NCBI GenBank assembly: GCA_029260015.1
Contig: JAJDEB010000036.1
Coordinates: 778,554-842,553, forward strand
Length of the DNA: 64,000 nucleotides
Direction: 5' to 3'
Origin: Phycisphaerae bacterium
Lineage (GTDB): Bacteria > Planctomycetota > Phycisphaerae > UBA1845
This document shows, piece by piece, positions 18,586-26,964 of the stretch. The position numbers were made by a program, and so were the translations under genes. The notes below the pieces were generated by a model that searched no databases, was not told the origin of the DNA, and saw nothing but the letters and a program-made list of their open reading frames with translations. Each line of letters opens with the position of its first letter. The first letter of the stretch is position 1.

Positions 18586-18663
18586 GGTCCGCTGTGCGGA
18601 CCGTCGTTGGGCATCGTACATTTGATTCGCAATGAACGTTTCGGTCCGCACAGCGGACCCTAC
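18582..18663. repeat. REP inverted pair, family B, between convergent RAYT and CPBP genes
   Basis: GTAGGGTCCGCTGTGCGGACC...GGTCCGCACAGCGGACCCTAC; outer GTAG/CTAC overlap the stop codons of both flanking genes. Confidence 0.93.
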
Positions 18664-19556
18664 ATTGCCAGCGTCACCCACAACAACGTCTTCGCGTTGA
18701 ACAGCGCGTGCGCGATGATCGGTCCTACCAGCGAGCCTCTTCTTTCGTAGATGATTCCCAGGATGATGCCGAATGCGGTGATGGCTGGGATGACTTGCGG
18801 CAGGTCGGCGTGGGCCATGCCGAATAGCAGGCTTGCTGCTACGATCGCCATCCAGCGGCTTGATAGCCATTTGCTTAGCAGCGTTTGCAGGATTCCGCGG
18901 AAGAAAAACTCTTCGGCGATTGGAGTGATGATTGCTGCGCCGGTCCACATCAGCGTGCTCATCCATCCCGGTTGATCGGGCGAGGTCATCAGACCTATTA
19001 CGCGATGGCCGGGAAACTGATGCTCCGGATCGAAATAGACGATCAACCACTGCGTTGCGAATAAAATTCCCTGGCAAATCGCTATCGCAGCGAGTGCGCC
19101 GAACAGCCCCGCCAATGCGTCACCTCCGATGCGCTTCTGGCCCAGGACGAATGTGTTACCGGGACGGCTGACAAACTTCCTGCCGACCCAATATGCGGCG
19201 AACAGCGCACAAACCGTGCCCGTATTCTGCGCCAATGCGAGGACGGCATGCACATGCGGGTCGTCGGTGTTCTTGAGGTCGATGCCTTCGTACATGCGGC
19301 TAAACAGCGTCACGGCGAGCGATTGACCGATGGCTAGGACCAGTATCGGCAGGAGCAACATCTCAACCGGAATGCGATCGCTGCGTGCTGGGGCGAACGC
19401 GACGAGGGGGCTGGCTTGGCGACTGCGGATCAGTTGAACGAGCAGCCAAAGCACCACCGCACTGCCGAACCCGATCAGCACCCAATCGACGCGATCGAGA
19501 ATCAGCTTCATATCCGCCAACAGATGCATTGAATTGAACTTGAATTCTGCGTTCAC
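18660..19556 (-). CDS. CPBP family intramembrane metalloprotease (Abi/CAAX-protease-like)
   Basis: PIAEEFFFRGILQTLL (EExxxR), LLFGMAHADLPQ (FxxxH), IIAHALFNAKT (HxxxN). Confidence 0.88.
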   Translation of the reverse strand: MNAEFKFNSMHLLADMKLILDRVDWVLIGFGSAVVLWLLVQLIRSRQASPLVAFAPARSDRIPVEMLLLPILVLAIGQSLAVTLFSRMYEGIDLKNTDDPHVHAVLALAQNTGTVCALFAAYWVGRKFVSRPGNTFVLGQKRIGGDALAGLFGALAAIAICQGILFATQWLIVYFDPEHQFPGHRVIGLMTSPDQPGWMSTLMWTGAAIITPIAEEFFFRGILQTLLSKWLSSRWMAIVAASLLFGMAHADLPQVIPAITAFGIILGIIYERRGSLVGPIIAHALFNAKTLLWVTLAM

Positions 19557-19642
19557 TACACTCGCCCGGACGACGATGCCGATTCTTCAATGCAGGCATC
19601 GTCTGTAAAGTTCCTCAACGTCGTCAAACTCGGGAGCGCCCG

Positions 19643-20449
19643 TTGAACAATATCCTGCAGCAAATCATCGCCGACAAACGCATCGAAGTTGATCGGCAAA
19701 TGTCTGAAACGCCGCTGGCCGACATTGTCGCCATGGCCCGGGACGCAGAATCGCCGCGCGATTTCAAAAGCGCCCTGACCATACCCGCGCCGGCTGGCAT
19801 TCACCTGATCGCCGAGATCAAACGCAAGTCGCCGTCGGCTGGCATTATTCGCGATTCGTTTGAACCGGCGCGTATCGCCGAAGTCTATCAGCAAGCCGGC
19901 GCTTCGGCGATCAGCATTTTGACCGATGAGAAATACTTCGACGGGCGGTTGGAATACATCGCCCAGGTTCGCGATGCTTCGACACTGCCACTACTGCGGA
20001 AAGACTTCATCGTCGATGCCTATCAAATCGCGCAAGCACGGGCGGCTAGTGCCGATGCGATCCTGCTCATTGCCGAAGTACTCAAACCGCGTGCGATTGC
20101 GGAGTTCGCGGCGATGGCAGCAGACTTTGGGTTGTCTACCCTCATCGAAGCGCACAACGAAGCGGAACTGCAAGGCGTCATCGATGTGTTTGGTGCGTCG
20201 TTTCCGGCGAACGTCATCATCGGAATCAACAACCGTGACCTGACCGTCCAGAGAACTGACATAGCCACCACCGTGCGACTCGCGAAGATGCTCGACGGTT
20301 CAACGACGATCGTATCTGAAAGTGGCATCCACACCCGCGACGATGTCGTCAACATGAAGCAAGCCGGTGCGAATGCGATCCTCGTCGGTGAATCGATCTT
20401 GAAGGCGGAAGACATGAACGCGAAGATAAGAGAATTGTTGGGGACGTAG
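19643..20449 (+). CDS. trpC: Indole-3-glycerol phosphate synthase
   Basis: LIAEIKRKSPSAGII, LTDEKYFDGRLEYI, LLRKDFIVDAYQI, GINNRDLTV, VSESGIHTRDDV. Confidence 0.96.
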   Translation: MNNILQQIIADKRIEVDRQMSETPLADIVAMARDAESPRDFKSALTIPAPAGIHLIAEIKRKSPSAGIIRDSFEPARIAEVYQQAGASAISILTDEKYFDGRLEYIAQVRDASTLPLLRKDFIVDAYQIAQARAASADAILLIAEVLKPRAIAEFAAMAADFGLSTLIEAHNEAELQGVIDVFGASFPANVIIGINNRDLTVQRTDIATTVRLAKMLDGSTTIVSESGIHTRDDVVNMKQAGANAILVGESILKAEDMNAKIRELLGT

Positions 20450-20472
20450 ATCGAAGGGTGAGTCGCTCAAAC

Positions 20473-20608
20473 GTCATTCCCGCGAAAGCGGGAATCTAGG
20501 ACTGAAAGAGAAACCCCACTGTATTCTAAACTATATATGACTGCGGAAGCCCACCTTTGCTGCCATGCGTAACGCACCAATCTGGATTCCCGCGTGCGCG
20601 GAAACGAC
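20473..20608. repeat. Inverted repeat pair, family D (GTCATTCCCGCGAAAGCGGGAAT type)
   Basis: GTCATTCCCGCGAAAGCGGGAATC...CTGGATTCCCGCGTGCGCGGAAACGAC. Confidence 0.75.
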
Positions 20609-20611
20609 AGC

Positions 20612-20632
20612 GGTGGGCACGACCCACCCTAC
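20612..20632 (-). repeat. Single family A REP arm abutting the family D element
   Basis: GGTGGGCACGACCCACCCTAC (complement GTAGGGTGGGTCGTGCCCACC). Confidence 0.85.
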
Positions 20633-21735
20633 GCGCTGGTAATCATCTTAGCGGCGCGTTTTACTTCTTCGTCGGTAGTGTGGCGTCCGAGGCTGAAACG
20701 CACCGTACCCAGCGCCAATTCCTGTGACACGCCCATCGCCGAGAGCACCGGCGACACGAACGGTTTATCGCCATGACAAGCCGCCCCCGCACTCGCGCAG
20801 ATGTCCGGCGCATTGGCTAAAACTTCTGCACCAATCTTCCCGCGAAACGCTGCGCTTAACGTTCCGGGTAGTCGCAGTGTGGGGTGGCCATGAAAGACCA
20901 CGCCATCGCCCAATTCATTTTGCAGCCTTTCTTGCAAGGTGTCGCGCTGCATCCGCGTCTTGTCACCCGACCGATCGGCTTGCACCAATTCTGCGGCTTT
21001 GCCCAATGCGACAACATTCGCCACTGGTTCCGTTCCTGCTCTGCGGCCCATTTCGTGACCGGCACCGTGAATGAGCGGTTCTAGCGTGATGCCTTCGCGA
21101 ATGAACATAGCCCCGATGCCCTGCGGCGCGTAGCACTTGTGGCCGGCCAGCGTGAGCAGATCGACGCCCAACTCGCGGGCATTGACGGGGATCTTGCCGA
21201 CGGCTTGTGCGGCATCGGTGTGCATCCATGCGCCGGCGTCGCGAGCGATCTTGGCGATGTCGGCGATCGGTTGAATCGTGCCGACCTCGTTGTTGGCCAG
21301 CATGATCGACACCAATATCGTGTCGGGTCGAATCGCCGCTCGGACGTCATCGGGATCGACCATACAAGTCGAGTCTACACCAACGCGGGTGATTTCAAAT
21401 CCGTGTTTTTCGAGAAACGCGCAGGCGTTCAGGATTGCCGGATGTTCGACAACGGACGTGACAATGTGCCGTCCTTTACCCATTCGGGCCCATGCCGCAC
21501 CTTTGATCGCGTGGTTGCACCCTTCCGATCCGCCGGAATTGAAGATGATCTCGCCGGTATCTACACCCAGCATCGATGCCACATGCAACCGCGCGGTATC
21601 GACAGCCAACCGCATCGCCCTGCCCGGTGCATGTGGACTCGATGGATTGCCGTGATGCTCGCAAAGATAAGGCGTCATCGCTTCGGCGACGGCTGGGTCG
21701 ATTGGGGTCGATGAATTGTGATCGAAGTAGATCAA
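20629..21735 (-). CDS. Cysteine desulfurase (NifS/IscS family)
   Basis: IYFDHNSSTPIDPAV, NSGGSEGCNHAIKG, LTLAGHKCYAPQGIGAMFI (PLP lysine), RAGTEPVANVVALGKAA. Confidence 0.94.
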   Translation of the reverse strand: MIYFDHNSSTPIDPAVAEAMTPYLCEHHGNPSSPHAPGRAMRLAVDTARLHVASMLGVDTGEIIFNSGGSEGCNHAIKGAAWARMGKGRHIVTSVVEHPAILNACAFLEKHGFEITRVGVDSTCMVDPDDVRAAIRPDTILVSIMLANNEVGTIQPIADIAKIARDAGAWMHTDAAQAVGKIPVNARELGVDLLTLAGHKCYAPQGIGAMFIREGITLEPLIHGAGHEMGRRAGTEPVANVVALGKAAELVQADRSGDKTRMQRDTLQERLQNELGDGVVFHGHPTLRLPGTLSAAFRGKIGAEVLANAPDICASAGAACHGDKPFVSPVLSAMGVSQELALGTVRFSLGRHTTDEEVKRAAKMITSA

Positions 21736-21744
21736 CGCAAACTC

Positions 21745-22659
21745 CTATGCAGCGAACATCGCATCGACATACGCCTGCGGGTCGAACGGTTCGAGATCGT
21801 TTTCCGTCTCACCGAGTCCGACAAATTTCACCGGAACGTTGAGCTTGTCGCGAATACCGATGACGATGCCACCCTTGGCGCTGCCGTCGAGTTTCGACAG
21901 CACGATACCGCTGACGTTGACATGCTCACTGAAATGCGATGCTTGCAAAATCGCGTTTTGCCCGATCGTTGCATCAAGCACCAAGAGCACCTCATGCGGG
22001 GCGCCTTCGATTTTCTTCTGTACGACTTTTTGAATCTTGGAAAGCTCGCGCATCAGGTTGTCCTGCGTATGCAGGCGGCCGGCTGTATCGACAATGAGCA
22101 CATCGGCATTGCGAGCCAACGCCGCTTCGCATGCATCGTACGCCACCGCGCCGGGGTCAGCCCCCTGTTTGTGCTTGACGATCTGCACGCCAATTCGCTC
22201 GGCCCACACCGTAAGCTGCTCGACGGCTGCTGCACGGTATGTATCAGCTGCCGCAACGATGACCTTCTTGCCTTCGTTCGACAGCAACTTCGCAAGTTTG
22301 GCGATGCTCGTCGTCTTGCCCGAACCGTTGATACCCGCGACCAGAATAACCGTCGGACCTTGCGGCGCGTAGTTGAGCTTGCGATCGCCTTCGGGCCATT
22401 TCTCGACGATGACCGATTTGAGATGTTCGACGATGTGCTGCGTTTCGGTGATCTTGCCTTTCTTCCAGGCGGTGCGAACGGAGTCGATCAAGTCGGCAGT
22501 CGCCGTCGGACCAATGTCCGAAACGAGCATGGTATCTTCCAGCTCGCTCAGCACCGCGTCATCGATCTTCTTACCGAACGGCAGGATCGAACGAAAACCA
22601 GCTCCGATTTTGTCGCGGGTTTTCGCCAGCCCCTTCTTGAGTTTGTCGAACAATCCCAC
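21745..22659 (-). CDS. ftsY: Signal recognition particle receptor FtsY (NG domain)
   Basis: [57 protein letters not shown]. Confidence 0.96.
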   Translation of the reverse strand: MGLFDKLKKGLAKTRDKIGAGFRSILPFGKKIDDAVLSELEDTMLVSDIGPTATADLIDSVRTAWKKGKITETQHIVEHLKSVIVEKWPEGDRKLNYAPQGPTVILVAGINGSGKTTSIAKLAKLLSNEGKKVIVAAADTYRAAAVEQLTVWAERIGVQIVKHKQGADPGAVAYDACEAALARNADVLIVDTAGRLHTQDNLMRELSKIQKVVQKKIEGAPHEVLLVLDATIGQNAILQASHFSEHVNVSGIVLSKLDGSAKGGIVIGIRDKLNVPVKFVGLGETENDLEPFDPQAYVDAMFAA

Positions 22660-22665
22660 TTAAGA

Positions 22666-23112
22666 CTACCCCTTCTTATCTCGCGCGTTTGGATCGGTCA
22701 TGTTCCAGACTTTGTCGAGAATTCCATTGACGAAACCGCCCGATTCAGCTGAACCGAACTCCTTGGCGATTTCAATGGCTTCGTTGATGATGACTTTGGG
22801 CGGCGCCTTGGCGAAGTCGAACTCGGCCATCGCGACGCGCAGGACGTTTCGATCGACAGAGGCCATGCGGGTCATCGTCCAACCCTGAGAGTGTTGCGCG
22901 ATTTCCGTTTCGACGACTTCGCGTTCGCGCCAAGCCAATTCGACGAGTTCATGGGCATATGAAAGCGTCTCACCCGATTCGATATGATCGGCGAGAAACG
23001 TTGCCACGGTCGGTAAGTATTCTTCGCCCTGACTATCTAGCTGGCAGAGTGCCTGCATAGCCAGGATTCGCGCTTTGTGTCGATCGATCGCCAATGTGTT
23101 CCCAATTCCCAA
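22666..23112 (-). CDS. nusB: Transcription antitermination factor NusB
   Basis: RHKARILAMQALCQLDSQG, RNVLRVAMAEFDFAKAPPKVIINEAIEIAKEFGSAESGGFVNGILDKV. Confidence 0.94.
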   Translation of the reverse strand: MGIGNTLAIDRHKARILAMQALCQLDSQGEEYLPTVATFLADHIESGETLSYAHELVELAWREREVVETEIAQHSQGWTMTRMASVDRNVLRVAMAEFDFAKAPPKVIINEAIEIAKEFGSAESGGFVNGILDKVWNMTDPNARDKKG

Positions 23113-23141
23113 TGACGACCTGTTGCGTTAAGGCAGTCGGT

Positions 23142-23206
23142 GTAGGGTGGGCCGTGCCCACCAAGTTTTTCGTAATTCAAACGGCGGTGGGCACGGCCCA
23201 CCCTAC
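23142..23206. repeat. REP inverted pair, family A, in the nusB-ribH gap
   Basis: GTAGGGTGGGCCGTGCCCACC...GGTGGGCACGGCCCACCCTAC. Confidence 0.9.
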
Positions 23207-23232
23207 GTCTCAGATCCCTACGTCTTAAATCC

Positions 23233-23706
23233 TTACGTCTTGGATAATTTGGAAAGCAGACTCACCAATTCAATGGCACCCGAGGCTGCGTCTGAACCCT
23301 TGTTACCGGCTTTGCTTCCGGCGCGTTCGATGGCTTGCTCCAACGTATCCGACGTAATCAATCCGAACGTCGTCGGCACACCGGTATCCAAACCCACTTG
23401 CGCAATCCCCCGCGCGGCTTGGCCAGCCACATAATCAAAGTGCGGCGTCTGTCCACGAATCACGCAACCCAAGCACACGACCGCATCATACGCACCGCTG
23501 GCAGCCGCCCTCTTGGCCATGAATGGCAACTCAAATGCGCCGGGCACAAACAAGATGGTGATATCATCATCGGCAGCCCCATGTCGGATGAGCGTATCAA
23601 TCGCCCCATCGACAAGCTTGCTGGTGATAAAATCGTTAAAGCGACTGACGACAAGTGCGAACTTGAATCCCGCGCCACTCATCTCGCCGGAAATGCGTTG
23701 AGCCAT
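23233..23706 (-). CDS. ribH: 6,7-dimethyl-8-ribityllumazine synthase
   Basis: [65 protein letters not shown]; start at MAQRIS (23706) preceded by AGGAG. Confidence 0.95.
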   Translation of the reverse strand: MAQRISGEMSGAGFKFALVVSRFNDFITSKLVDGAIDTLIRHGAADDDITILFVPGAFELPFMAKRAAASGAYDAVVCLGCVIRGQTPHFDYVAGQAARGIAQVGLDTGVPTTFGLITSDTLEQAIERAGSKAGNKGSDAASGAIELVSLLSKLSKT

Positions 23707-23934
23707 CTTAAACACTCCTGGTGACATCCGGGTTACAACTGTCGCAACCCAATCATCACGAAACTGCAAACAAATGTCACAAGCCGGATTGTGACCGATA
23801 GGCTGCTAGGGTCAAGGGTTGCTATTCGCTCCTGTTGACCATTGAAGGCACGGGTGGGCCTTGTGCTGGAATGCTCAAGCACACACAATAGGGATCAGCC
23901 GGCATAAACCATCGCCTAATTTGAGGGGTTCAAC

Positions 23935-25215
23935 ATGCATATGAAGACAAACCGACGAATGAATTGGAAGCTCATCAGCGGATCAATCTGCTGTGCGTTC
24001 GCAGTGATCACCGCCTTGCCAAGCTTCGCCGGTTCGCCGGATTGGCCGCAATGGGGTGGGCCTTCGCGAGACTTTAAGGTCTCCGCACCGAAGCTCGCCA
24101 ACTCCTGGCCGGAATCCGGTCCCAAGGTCAAATGGCGACGTCCATTGGGTGAAGGTTACTCGGCGATCGCGGCCAAAGACGGCGACCTTTACACCATGTA
24201 TCGCCAGGACGGCAAAGAAGGCAAGGACGTCATCGTCGCCCTTAGCGCCGAAACCGGCAAGACCAAATGGGAATACGCTTACGATGCCCCACCGCACGAA
24301 GGCAGCACCGATCGATTCGGAACCGGCCCGAATGCAACACCACTCGTACTCGGCGATCGCGTGATCACCCTCGGGTTCACCGGCATTCTGCAATGCGTCG
24401 ACCGGACCAATGGCAAACCGATCTGGTCGCATGATCTCGTTAAGGAATACGAGGGCAGCGTGTTGGACTTTGGCTCGGCGGCAAGCCCGCTTATGTACAA
24501 GGGCAATGTCATCGCACTGGTCGGTGGCAAGAAGAACGGCATCATGGCCTTCAGCCCCAAAGACGGATCGATTGTCTGGAAGAGCGAACCGTATGACGTT
24601 AGCTATGCGTCACCGATCGTGATCAATGTTGACGGACAGGATCAGATCGTATTCTTCTCTTCAAGCGATGTAATGGGCGTGGATGCTTCAAACGGACGAT
24701 TCCTTTGGAGCTACCCATGCAGCAATCAATACAAGAACAACGCCTCGGATGCCATCTGGGGCGATGACAACTTGCTGTGGGCTGCGACCCAACTCGATGG
24801 CGGCACCCGCGTAATTCGCCTGTCGCAAAAAGATGGCAAGACCACCGTCGAAAAAGTTTGGGAATCAGACAAGATCAAAGTCTTCCACTGGAACGCTGTT
24901 CGCGTCAAAGATCATATCTATGCATCGGTCGGCGGGAAGGTCACGCTGCTGTCAGCCGTCAACGTCAAGACCGGCGACATTGCCTGGAAAGAACGCGGAT
25001 TCCACAAGGCCAATTGCCTCTACGCTGACGACAAGCTTATTTTTGTGGATGAAAACGGCGTACTCGCGATGGCGAAAGTGTCACCTGATGGCATGACAAT
25101 TCTGGGCCAAACCGAATTGTTCGAAAAGGTCGCGTGGACTGTTCCGACGCTCGTTGGCGATCAGCTTTACGTTCGCGACACCAAGGAAATCGTCGCCCTC
25201 GATCTGGGTGCGTAA
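23935..25215 (+). CDS. Secreted PQQ-like/BamB-type beta-propeller repeat protein
   Basis: Signal peptide, then SPDWPQWGGPSRDF, LSAETGKTKWEYAYDAP, and repeated IWSHDLV/IVWKSEP-type W-motif blades. Confidence 0.88.
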   Translation: MHMKTNRRMNWKLISGSICCAFAVITALPSFAGSPDWPQWGGPSRDFKVSAPKLANSWPESGPKVKWRRPLGEGYSAIAAKDGDLYTMYRQDGKEGKDVIVALSAETGKTKWEYAYDAPPHEGSTDRFGTGPNATPLVLGDRVITLGFTGILQCVDRTNGKPIWSHDLVKEYEGSVLDFGSAASPLMYKGNVIALVGGKKNGIMAFSPKDGSIVWKSEPYDVSYASPIVINVDGQDQIVFFSSSDVMGVDASNGRFLWSYPCSNQYKNNASDAIWGDDNLLWAATQLDGGTRVIRLSQKDGKTTVEKVWESDKIKVFHWNAVRVKDHIYASVGGKVTLLSAVNVKTGDIAWKERGFHKANCLYADDKLIFVDENGVLAMAKVSPDGMTILGQTELFEKVAWTVPTLVGDQLYVRDTKEIVALDLGA

Positions 25216-25280
25216 GTTGTATTAGAAACTGTACCACCAGCAATTTGTCTGCCAGTACAGTTACTGCAATCAAAAGCATA

Positions 25281-25321
25281 CCGATGATTCTGATCCAACG
25301 ATCGGAATCATCGGTTTTTTG
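25281..25321 (+). terminator. Rho-independent terminator after the PQQ-like gene
   Basis: CCGATGATTCtgatccaacgatcgGAATCATCGG followed by TTTTTT. Confidence 0.88.
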
Positions 25322-25339
25322 GTGTTGCTGCAACGTCCG

Positions 25340-26293
25340 TCAGAGTACGGCTGGCATCTTCATCAAGATATCAATCACGGCACACGTCGCCAACAACAAA
25401 CTGACCATGCCATTGATCGTGAAGAACGCGAGATTGACCTTCGAGAAATCGTCGGCTCTTACGCTGAGGTTCTCGATCAACAGCAGCAGCGCGACCATGC
25501 CAACGCCCGCAAGATAGACCCAGCCCAATCCGGTCAGCTTTCCGACAAACACCAACAGCGCGACGACGATCACATGCGCAATCCGCGTAATCATCAACGC
25601 ACGCGCCGGTCCTATGCGTGAGGGCAAGCTGAATAACCCTTCCTTGCGATCGACATCAATATCCTGACACGCGTAAATAATGTCGAACCCAGCGATCCAA
25701 AGCATCACTGCAGCGGAAAGCAAGATCGCCGGCAACCCCACCGTTTCCGGATGAATTGCGATCCATGCGGCCAATGGTGATATGCCAATGGCGCTGCCCA
25801 ACCAGAAGTGCGAATAACGCGTGAAGCGTTTGGAAAAGGAATAACCGCACAATACTGCAAGCACCGGACCACCGAGCAGCATCGGCCAAGCGTTGCCGAA
25901 TTTGAAATAGAAGCCGAAGCAACCGATCGTGTAGGTCGCAAAAAAGATTCCCAGAAACATCCAAGCCTGAATCAAAGTCAGTCGGCCGGCGGGAAGCGGG
26001 CGCGATGCGGTGCGTGGGTTTCGGGCATCGATCCGCGCATCGACGATTCGGTTGAACGTCATCGCAACGCTTCGGGCGGCAACCATGCACACGACGATCA
26101 ATACGAGATGCAGCCATCCCGGACGCCCATCCGGAAGAGACCTGCCCGCCAAAAATGTAGCGATTATTGCAAATGGAAGGGCGAACACCGAGTGCGAGAA
26201 TTTTATCATCTCAGTCCAAACGCGAACGGAAGCGAGTAGGCCCGTTCGCTCTGAAGTTATCGAAGAGGGTGACTGGTCGCTGCGGCTGGTCAA
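25340..26293 (-). CDS. UbiA-like polyprenyltransferase (menaquinone biosynthesis candidate, MqnP/MenA/UbiA type)
   Basis: NRIVDARIDARNPRTASRPLPAGRL (NDxxD-like), YACQDIDVDRKEGLFSLPSRIG (DxxxD), polytopic membrane protein. Confidence 0.9.
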   Translation of the reverse strand: MTSRSDQSPSSITSERTGLLASVRVWTEMIKFSHSVFALPFAIIATFLAGRSLPDGRPGWLHLVLIVVCMVAARSVAMTFNRIVDARIDARNPRTASRPLPAGRLTLIQAWMFLGIFFATYTIGCFGFYFKFGNAWPMLLGGPVLAVLCGYSFSKRFTRYSHFWLGSAIGISPLAAWIAIHPETVGLPAILLSAAVMLWIAGFDIIYACQDIDVDRKEGLFSLPSRIGPARALMITRIAHVIVVALLVFVGKLTGLGWVYLAGVGMVALLLLIENLSVRADDFSKVNLAFFTINGMVSLLLATCAVIDILMKMPAVL

Positions 26294-26937
26294 TGATTTT
26301 CCTTAGAAAGATTTTCCTTAGATTGTGTCGCCTGCGCTTTAAGCATGTCGGTCCAGCGTGTGTTGAGGTTGTGCGGAACGCCAACCAGATCCATCATCTT
26401 CCCGACGACGAAATCGACGATGTCGTCAACGGTCTTGGGAAGCATGTAGAATCCGGGCGACGCAGGACAAATGATCGCACCGGCTTGGCTGAGTCGCAGC
26501 GCGTTTTCGAGATCGAGATGGCCCATTGGCATTTCTCGCAACACGAGCACCAGCCGCCGTCGCTCTTTCAGCGTAACTTGGGCGGCGCGGGTCAACACGT
26601 TTGAACCCAATCCGCCCGCAATCGAACCGAGAGTATTGCTGCTGCACGGGCAGATGATCATTCCGTCAGTGTGCATCGACCCGCTGGCGATGCTGCTGCC
26701 AACATCCTGATGCGGATGGATGATGAGTCTTGGCGATTCCTTGCCCAAGAGTTTCTTGCTGTTGAACTCGGTGTAGTCGAGTTCATCGTGAAACAGTCGG
26801 CGACCATAGGGCGTGATTGCCAGGTGAACTTCGACGTCAGCATCGATCAGGCAGCGGACCAACCGCTCGGCATACATCGCCCCACTGGCACCGGTGACGC
26901 CTACCACGACGCGCTTGGATTGTCCTTGAGCTTTCAC
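26290..26937 (-). CDS. ubiX: UbiX-family flavin prenyltransferase
   Basis: VVVGVTGASGAMYAERLVRCLIDADVEVHL, IICPCSSNTLGSIAGGLGSNVLTRAAQVTLKERRRLVLVLREMP. Confidence 0.94.
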   Translation of the reverse strand: MKAQGQSKRVVVGVTGASGAMYAERLVRCLIDADVEVHLAITPYGRRLFHDELDYTEFNSKKLLGKESPRLIIHPHQDVGSSIASGSMHTDGMIICPCSSNTLGSIAGGLGSNVLTRAAQVTLKERRRLVLVLREMPMGHLDLENALRLSQAGAIICPASPGFYMLPKTVDDIVDFVVGKMMDLVGVPHNLNTRWTDMLKAQATQSKENLSKENH

Positions 26938-26964
26938 TGTTGCACGTACATCTTTCAGTACTTG

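Noticed and set aside
17654-18663. CRISPR array from repeated GTAGGGTCCGC units
   Set aside because: Palindromic units in inverted, irregularly spaced pairs flanking genes; REP/RAYT organisation, no regular spacers or cas genes
21718-22752. 344-aa plus-strand ORF
   Set aside because: Antisense to ftsY and nusB, both unambiguous
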